64,000 bases of DNA. Source: Zygotorulaspora mrakii. Its lineage: Eukaryota > Ascomycota > Saccharomycetes > Saccharomycetales > Saccharomycetaceae. The stretch spans positions 434,001 through 498,000 of the forward strand of contig NC_050722.1 of assembly GCF_013402915.1 (NCBI RefSeq). The letters run 5' to 3'. Numbering within the stretch: the stretch's first letter is position 1; each line of letters begins with the position of its first letter. Made by a program: the position numbers and the translations under genes. This document shows, piece by piece, positions 59,332 through 64,000 of this stretch. The notes under the pieces are model-generated. The model saw only the letters and a list, made by a program, of their open reading frames with translations. It did not search any database and was not told the DNA's origin.

Positions 59332-59693
59332 TTCATTTTATTTTCACATCGTTTTGTTTTGTTTTTCATCACTTTTCGAAATTAGAGGGGGGTATAAAGT
59401 AAGTTTCAGTTGAAATGGTACTGCTGATACATCGTAATATTAATCATATGTCTTTGAAATTATTATTACTTTAATAACTACTATTTTGCTGTATAGTTTA
59501 TGTGTATATTTATAAAAAAACTGAGACTACACTTGAAATTATCATAGGAAATATATCAATAGTATCATTAGTGTTATAACTTTTATTGGTCGAGCAAATA
59601 GCGTCAAGTATAATCTATAATTAATATATTTACAAAATTTCTATAAGGAACATCGAATCTATAAAAAATGCAAAGGGTTTTTTTTTGTGGTGT
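59332..59693. other. Convergent YDJ1/AQR1 3' region
   Basis: 362 bp, very AT-rich, between two convergent genes; it should hold both polyadenylation regions. No gene seen. Confidence 0.65.
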
Positions 59694-61379
59694 TTATTTT
59701 GTCATCAATTTAAGTTCAGACTTTAAAGCTCTTTGACGTCTCCACTTCATTCCGGAACGCATTGGAAAATATAATAAGAAATTTCCAACAAACACTAATG
59801 CACATAGGAAACTAAAAGTGCCACCTACTGTCATTGAAGTTTTCATTTTAGCGAAACAACCCATGAAAATCGCGCTTAAAATGCATCTAATGAAATTAAA
59901 GCAACTTGTTGCTGTAGATGACCTGTTAGGATATAAATCGACTAATAATGTGGATGACGTTGATAAAGTAGACATTGTACAGAACGAGCTCACACATGAC
60001 GTTATTAATACGGCAGAAATATGCCAGCCTTTGTCGACACTCCAACCAAATAATAAGAACGAAACAACTGCAATAAAGTTTTGTGGTAAACCTGCCATTA
60101 CACGAGCTCTGAAAATATTAAATTCGGCTTCTTCAGCAATTAAACCTTGTTTTTTCCTCTCCTCAAATTTTTTTAGATAATATTTGTAGCATATATCAAT
60201 GATTCTCCCGGTGATTAGTGATCCAAATAAACCTCCAATACCACCCGGTAGATAACAAACACCTACAATTGTTAATTTGTAATTATATGGAGAAGAAGTC
60301 AATTGAGAAGAGATTGCTGCAAGCATTAAAGTCCACATAGCAAACTGCAACCCCGCTGGAAACAGCGACAATATGATTTCAGGTTTTGAAATGATCTTAA
60401 GTGGAGAAATTAGATCCAGTTTTGGCACATTTTTATCTAATGTTGAAATATCGGGACGATCGTATCTAAATCTTTTCTGGACTCTCTTTAACAAAAATAT
60501 TGGGGTTCGATTGACAACATTCTTTGGCTGAATTGATAAATTGCCTACAATTGTTCTCTTTGTTTCAGGTAACAGACAAAAGACGATGGCTAAACTTGTA
60601 CCGCAACCAATGACTAAGAACCAGAAGATTGCTCTCCAATCCCAAGCTGCGGCTAATGCTGCACCAATTAAAGAACCAAACGCCTGTCCCAATAAAGCAA
60701 ACCCTGACGTCGCGCCAACAAATGTGCCTCTTTCGTGTTTCAACGTAAAGTCACCAACCACACCGGATGATATAGCTATAGTAGGAGAGATGCACGCACT
60801 TTGTACACATCTCAAGAAAATTATAACACCGAAAGAGTTGCAACATGCCAATGCTGCTGAAACACCAACGTAGATGATCATACCTCCAATGATCACTGGT
60901 CTCCGACCATAAATGTCTGCTACACCGCCGCTCACTGTGGGTGCGATACCTTGGAATAGCAAGTAGACCACTACTGTTACATTAACCATATCCTCGTCCA
61001 CATTGAACTTTCTCTCTAACTGCTTCAAAGCTGGATAATAAATTGGTGAACCCAATGACGACCAAAAGGTACACATGGTCAATAAAGCGACCATTCCCCA
61101 TTTTTGTGCGTAACTGAGAAGAGTATAAGGCGGTTCCTCTGTTTTTTCCTCACCAAAGTCTTGTAAAGTAGATGCCTCTGAGTGTTCGGCTGTGTCTGCG
61201 ATTTCTCTTGTCGTTGTTCTTGACAACGACCCAATATTCTCCTTCCCACCAAACGACTTGGAATTCACGTCCTCTGTAGACATGCTCGCCATGCAATGCG
61301 GTACCTGGCTGTTTTCCTGGTATGGACCCTCGCTTGCAATACTATCACTGTCTTGCGACAATTGTACATCATGAACCAT
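59694..61379 (-). CDS. AQR1: AQR1-type multidrug/acid transporter (MFS, DHA1 family)
   Basis: A 561-residue protein from ATG 61379. A hydrophilic N-terminus of about 95 residues includes TTTREI, shared with S. cerevisiae Aqr1. Twelve membrane spans follow, with the DHA1 signatures ADIYGRRPV between spans 2 and 3 and LLPETKRTI before the central loop. Segments such as SPTIAISSGVVGDFTLKHERGTFVG, which continues as in Aqr1, place it with Aqr1 rather than Qdr. Aqr1 exports short-chain acids, amino acids and drugs by proton antiport at the plasma membrane. It is in tandem with the QDR gene, as expected from merging YNL065W with YIL120W/YIL121W. Confidence 0.9.
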   Translation of the reverse strand: MVHDVQLSQDSDSIASEGPYQENSQVPHCMASMSTEDVNSKSFGGKENIGSLSRTTTREIADTAEHSEASTLQDFGEEKTEEPPYTLLSYAQKWGMVALLTMCTFWSSLGSPIYYPALKQLERKFNVDEDMVNVTVVVYLLFQGIAPTVSGGVADIYGRRPVIIGGMIIYVGVSAALACCNSFGVIIFLRCVQSACISPTIAISSGVVGDFTLKHERGTFVGATSGFALLGQAFGSLIGAALAAAWDWRAIFWFLVIGCGTSLAIVFCLLPETKRTIVGNLSIQPKNVVNRTPIFLLKRVQKRFRYDRPDISTLDKNVPKLDLISPLKIISKPEIILSLFPAGLQFAMWTLMLAAISSQLTSSPYNYKLTIVGVCYLPGGIGGLFGSLITGRIIDICYKYYLKKFEERKKQGLIAEEAEFNIFRARVMAGLPQNFIAVVSFLLFGWSVDKGWHISAVLITSCVSSFCTMSTLSTSSTLLVDLYPNRSSTATSCFNFIRCILSAIFMGCFAKMKTSMTVGGTFSFLCALVFVGNFLLYFPMRSGMKWRRQRALKSELKLMTK

Positions 61380-62033
61380 TTTCCACTGCTAGCTATGATA
61401 ATTTGTCACTGCCTCTGGTAGACAATCAATTGCTCCATCCTGCCAAATAACAAAAGTTTTGCTGCAGCTTCAATATCTACAATCTGTATATATATATATA
61501 TATGTGTGTTCATCTGCAAGAATACCTTTACAGTACGAGATGGATTCAGCGCATGGCTCGTGAACTGAGCTGCAAAGCATCTAGTAGCATCCTACAACTC
61601 CCGCCTTCCCTCTCGTCTACTCCGAAGTCTTGTTTCACTCGAGATACTTTGCATGAAGATCTGGCAAGTGCACTGCCATATGCTGATACATCGGAAGTTG
61701 TCATGTTCTATTTCTTTTTGTTCCTTTTTCTGGAAAAAAAATTTTTCGATATTTCACGTTTCGCCGATGGTTCGGAACTGTTCGGAAGATAGGAGCATTT
61801 TTCAGAATCGAACATGACAACTTCCGATATCAGTCCGTTCGATATCAGATTAGACCTCGAAGATTAGAAAGGTGCTGCAGTGCGAACCTGGAAGACTCCG
61901 ATGATTCATAGGTGATAGAGAGCACCAACATTGCTTGCGAATACTGAGGTTGAATGTAATGTTGAAGGGAAATGTCATGTTGAATGAAAATGTAATGTCG
62001 AATGAAAATGTAAACTGGTGATGTCAATTGTTT
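61380..62033. other. AQR1 promoter / QDR 3' region with inverted repeat
   Basis: 654 bp. It holds an AT-dinucleotide run near 61489-61502, several TTCGGA/TCGGAAG words and a 19-bp inverted repeat. No gene seen; a frame at 61502-61792 starts with ATG but has no resemblance. Confidence 0.6.
61690..61828. repeat. 19-bp perfect inverted repeat upstream of AQR1
   Basis: ATCGGAAGTTGTCATGTTC at 61690-61708 is matched by its exact reverse complement at 61810-61828, with 101 bp between the arms. Similarity continues imperfectly outwards (CTGATA). Two TTCGGAA words (61771-61777, 61781-61787) lie in the spacer. Confidence 0.95.
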
Positions 62034-63827
62034 CTAGTTTGTCGCTGCGGCAGCCCTCTCAGCGTTTTTCTCAATAATCAAGTTTTCTTGTTGTCTTCTC
62101 TTGTACGTCAGTTTTTTTCCATGTGTTATAATGGTCAGTAAAACAAACGATGAGGCACCCGTTAGGCCACCCATCAATGTGAATACACCTCCGTAGGTCA
62201 TGGAGGCGGCCATTCTGCTTAAAGCGACAACAAACACTGCTGATAGAATGCATCTAAAGAGATTTAGGCATCCCGTCGCTGTGGAGGACTTTGATGGGAA
62301 AAGGTCCACAATTAGGGTAACTGACATGGTTAGAATGCAGTTCGAAAATAAAGACGAAAATCCGCTTAAACACAGTAAGGCGGCTATGGGGGCATGCGCA
62401 TATATGCACCAGCCAAACGAAATGAATCCACAACAGCTGATGAGTATTGTTACTAATGCTGGCTGCAGTCGTGCCTTGAAGATGTTGAAAGTGTAACGGA
62501 AGTCGCCTTCCATCAATTTCCTCGCTTCTTGAATGTCAATTTTATGCTCCGTCATGAATTTGGCTTCTTCCGTTTTGATCCATTCACGATGTTTCACTAT
62601 ATTTCTCTCGTAACTCCAGTTCAAATACCTTCCAGATGTGACAACACTAATCAAAGTGCATATACCTGCAGGTAGAAAGCATAATCCAATCTTTGCAACG
62701 GACAAATGGTAATTCTTACTTAGCACGATCGATAAGGCCGTTTGATGAGTTGTCCACATTGCGAATTGCAAGCCAGCACATAGTAAAACCGCTGAGATTT
62801 CAGGTATCATAAATACCGATAGCGATGCCAAAATATTGATTTTTGTTGGTGGTAATAAAGTATCATAATCCGGATTATCTAAATGAAGAGATTTTCTAAC
62901 CATCGGTAAACCTAATATTGGAGCTTTGTTGACAATCTGTTTAGGAGGAATGGACCCATTGCCCGTTACAGTTCTTTTTGTTTCCGGTAGTATTATAAAT
63001 GATACTATCAGACAAATGCCAGATCCAATAGCCAGAAACCAAAAAATGGCTCTCCAACTCCATCGCGATGATAAACCTGCACCAATTAGTGCACCAAATG
63101 CACTTCCAACAACCTGAAATCCAGACACATAGCCCACATAGCCACCCCTCTCCATCCTAGTGGTCACGTCACCCATAATCCCACTATTAATGGCAATTAC
63201 TGGTGCGATACCTGCAGCTTGAAGACATCTCAACCCAACGATTTGACCATACGTTTTCGAACATGCTAAACCAACACAGGCTACAAAGTAAACCATAACA
63301 GAAAACAAAACAACTGGTCGTCTTCCTAAGGAATCCGCAAACCCACCCATAATCGTAGGTGAAACACCTTGAAATATAAAATAAACAACCACGGTTACAT
63401 TAACCGCTTCTTCACTGATATTGAACTCTTGTTCAATGACAGTAAGCACAGGATAATAAATTGCACCTGCTATAGTAGAGAAAAACCCGGTAAAGGCACA
63501 TTGGATGACTAGCGCCAGTTTTGCCCTTCTCCCAAATCTAGAATATGGTGGTGAAGAAAAATGTGGCTCTTGCTTCTCTGACCTCGTTCTTGTGAGAATA
63601 GTTTCTTCTTCCAGGGAGTTCAGCGACTCAGATCCAACCGCGTCATCCTGATCGTTGTCAAAGTCGCACTCAGAACCATGTTCTTGTTCATGTTCATTGT
63701 CAACGTAGGTGTCACACACCGGGACGGATCGATACCGCTCCCTTTCTGAGTTGCCAGTATAGCTAGGTAGCTCTCTACTTGATTTCTGATTGGCTGAAGT
63801 TGAACTGTCATTATCAAAAGTTTTCAT
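62034..63827 (-). CDS. QDR2: QDR1/QDR2-type multidrug transporter (MFS, DHA1 family)
   Basis: A 597-residue protein from ATG 63827 ([17 protein letters not shown]). A long acidic N-terminus is followed by 12 membrane spans with ADSLGRRPV and ILPETKRTV signatures. A larger central loop ([20 protein letters not shown] in outline) and details such as [15 protein letters not shown] resemble S. cerevisiae Qdr1/Qdr2. Those proteins export quinidine, cations and antifungals at the plasma membrane. S. cerevisiae has two tandem QDR genes; one is inside this window and more could lie to the right. Confidence 0.88.
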   Translation of the reverse strand: MKTFDNDSSTSANQKSSRELPSYTGNSERERYRSVPVCDTYVDNEHEQEHGSECDFDNDQDDAVGSESLNSLEEETILTRTRSEKQEPHFSSPPYSRFGRRAKLALVIQCAFTGFFSTIAGAIYYPVLTVIEQEFNISEEAVNVTVVVYFIFQGVSPTIMGGFADSLGRRPVVLFSVMVYFVACVGLACSKTYGQIVGLRCLQAAGIAPVIAINSGIMGDVTTRMERGGYVGYVSGFQVVGSAFGALIGAGLSSRWSWRAIFWFLAIGSGICLIVSFIILPETKRTVTGNGSIPPKQIVNKAPILGLPMVRKSLHLDNPDYDTLLPPTKINILASLSVFMIPEISAVLLCAGLQFAMWTTHQTALSIVLSKNYHLSVAKIGLCFLPAGICTLISVVTSGRYLNWSYERNIVKHREWIKTEEAKFMTEHKIDIQEARKLMEGDFRYTFNIFKARLQPALVTILISCCGFISFGWCIYAHAPIAALLCLSGFSSLFSNCILTMSVTLIVDLFPSKSSTATGCLNLFRCILSAVFVVALSRMAASMTYGGVFTLMGGLTGASSFVLLTIITHGKKLTYKRRQQENLIIEKNAERAAAATN

Positions 63828-64000
63828 TCTATTGCTTCCTAGAATCCCGGAAAGTAGCTCTGATGTACCAGCACTATTCTGCGGCTGATTTTATATAACG
63901 GGTTTATTATGCTTACACTTGTACAATAAAAAGTCCTGCTGTCTCTAAGTGATATATTATATTGCATACCAACCGTTTACATATGGGCACCAAAACGGGA
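63828..64000. other. QDR promoter, right edge
   Basis: 173 bp of AT-rich upstream sequence reaching the window edge. No further gene start seen. Confidence 0.5.

Overview
The window is nuclear DNA from a budding yeast of the family Saccharomycetaceae. It is gene-dense, nearly intron-free and AT-rich between genes, and 27 protein genes can be recognised by their closeness to Saccharomyces cerevisiae proteins. Gene order points to a lineage that branched before the whole-genome duplication. From the left edge, the genes with counterparts on S. cerevisiae chromosome XIV (ALG11, SEC24/SFB2, YNL050C, COG5, COX5, MSG5, VAC7, POR1, OCA2, the YNL058C type, ARP5, NOP2, GCD10, MTQ1, YDJ1, AQR1) interleave with those from chromosome IX (MOB1, PFK26, YIL108W, SEC24, HPM1, COX5, HOS4, MSG5/SDP1, POR, NUP159, HIS5, PRM5, RHO3, RPI1, QDR1/2). 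Relative orientation is kept, and each pair the duplication created is single here. I cannot name the species from sequence alone.

Layout. 0-8 kb: ALG11 (cut by the edge), MOB1 with a short intron, PFK26 and a YIL108W-type metallopeptidase. 8-16 kb: SEC24, YNL050C with a 47-base intron, COG5, HPM1 and COX5. 16-28 kb: HOS4, MSG5, VAC7 and the porin POR1. 28-39.5 kb: NUP159 with a young 57-bp FG-repeat array, HIS5, OCA2, PRM5 and RHO3. 39.5-46 kb: a large divergent paralogue of the fatty acid synthase alpha subunit FAS2. 46-53 kb: ARP5, NOP2, GCD10 and MTQ1. 53-64 kb: RPI1, YDJ1 and two multidrug transporters, AQR1 and a QDR gene.

The standout is the FAS2-like gene at 40481-45670. It is the only gene with no counterpart at this place in either S. 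cerevisiae track. Its 1729 codons are open and cover the FAS2 N-terminus, acyl carrier region, scaffold, ketoreductase and ketosynthase regions. The carrier serine and the ketosynthase Cys and two His residues are kept. The ketoreductase has lost its glycine-rich cofactor loop and both its catalytic Tyr and Lys, and the protein stops before the phosphopantetheinyl transferase domain. This looks like a maintained alpha-type subunit that could condense but not reduce, and that would need a pantetheine arm added in trans. Its promoter side carries a perfect tandem pair of TGACATTAGTCA words that contain Yap1-type sites.

Most other genes are housekeeping: glycosylation, COPII and Golgi tethering, mitochondrial porin and oxidase, the nuclear pore, chromatin, and rRNA or tRNA modification. 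Recognisable regulatory signals fit the genes beside them: PAC/RRPE words at NOP2/GCD10 and HPM1, a Gcn4 site at HIS5, a CCAAT box at COX5, a heat-shock element at YDJ1 and a Reb1-site cluster at PFK26. I found no tRNA, rRNA, centromere, transposon or CRISPR array.
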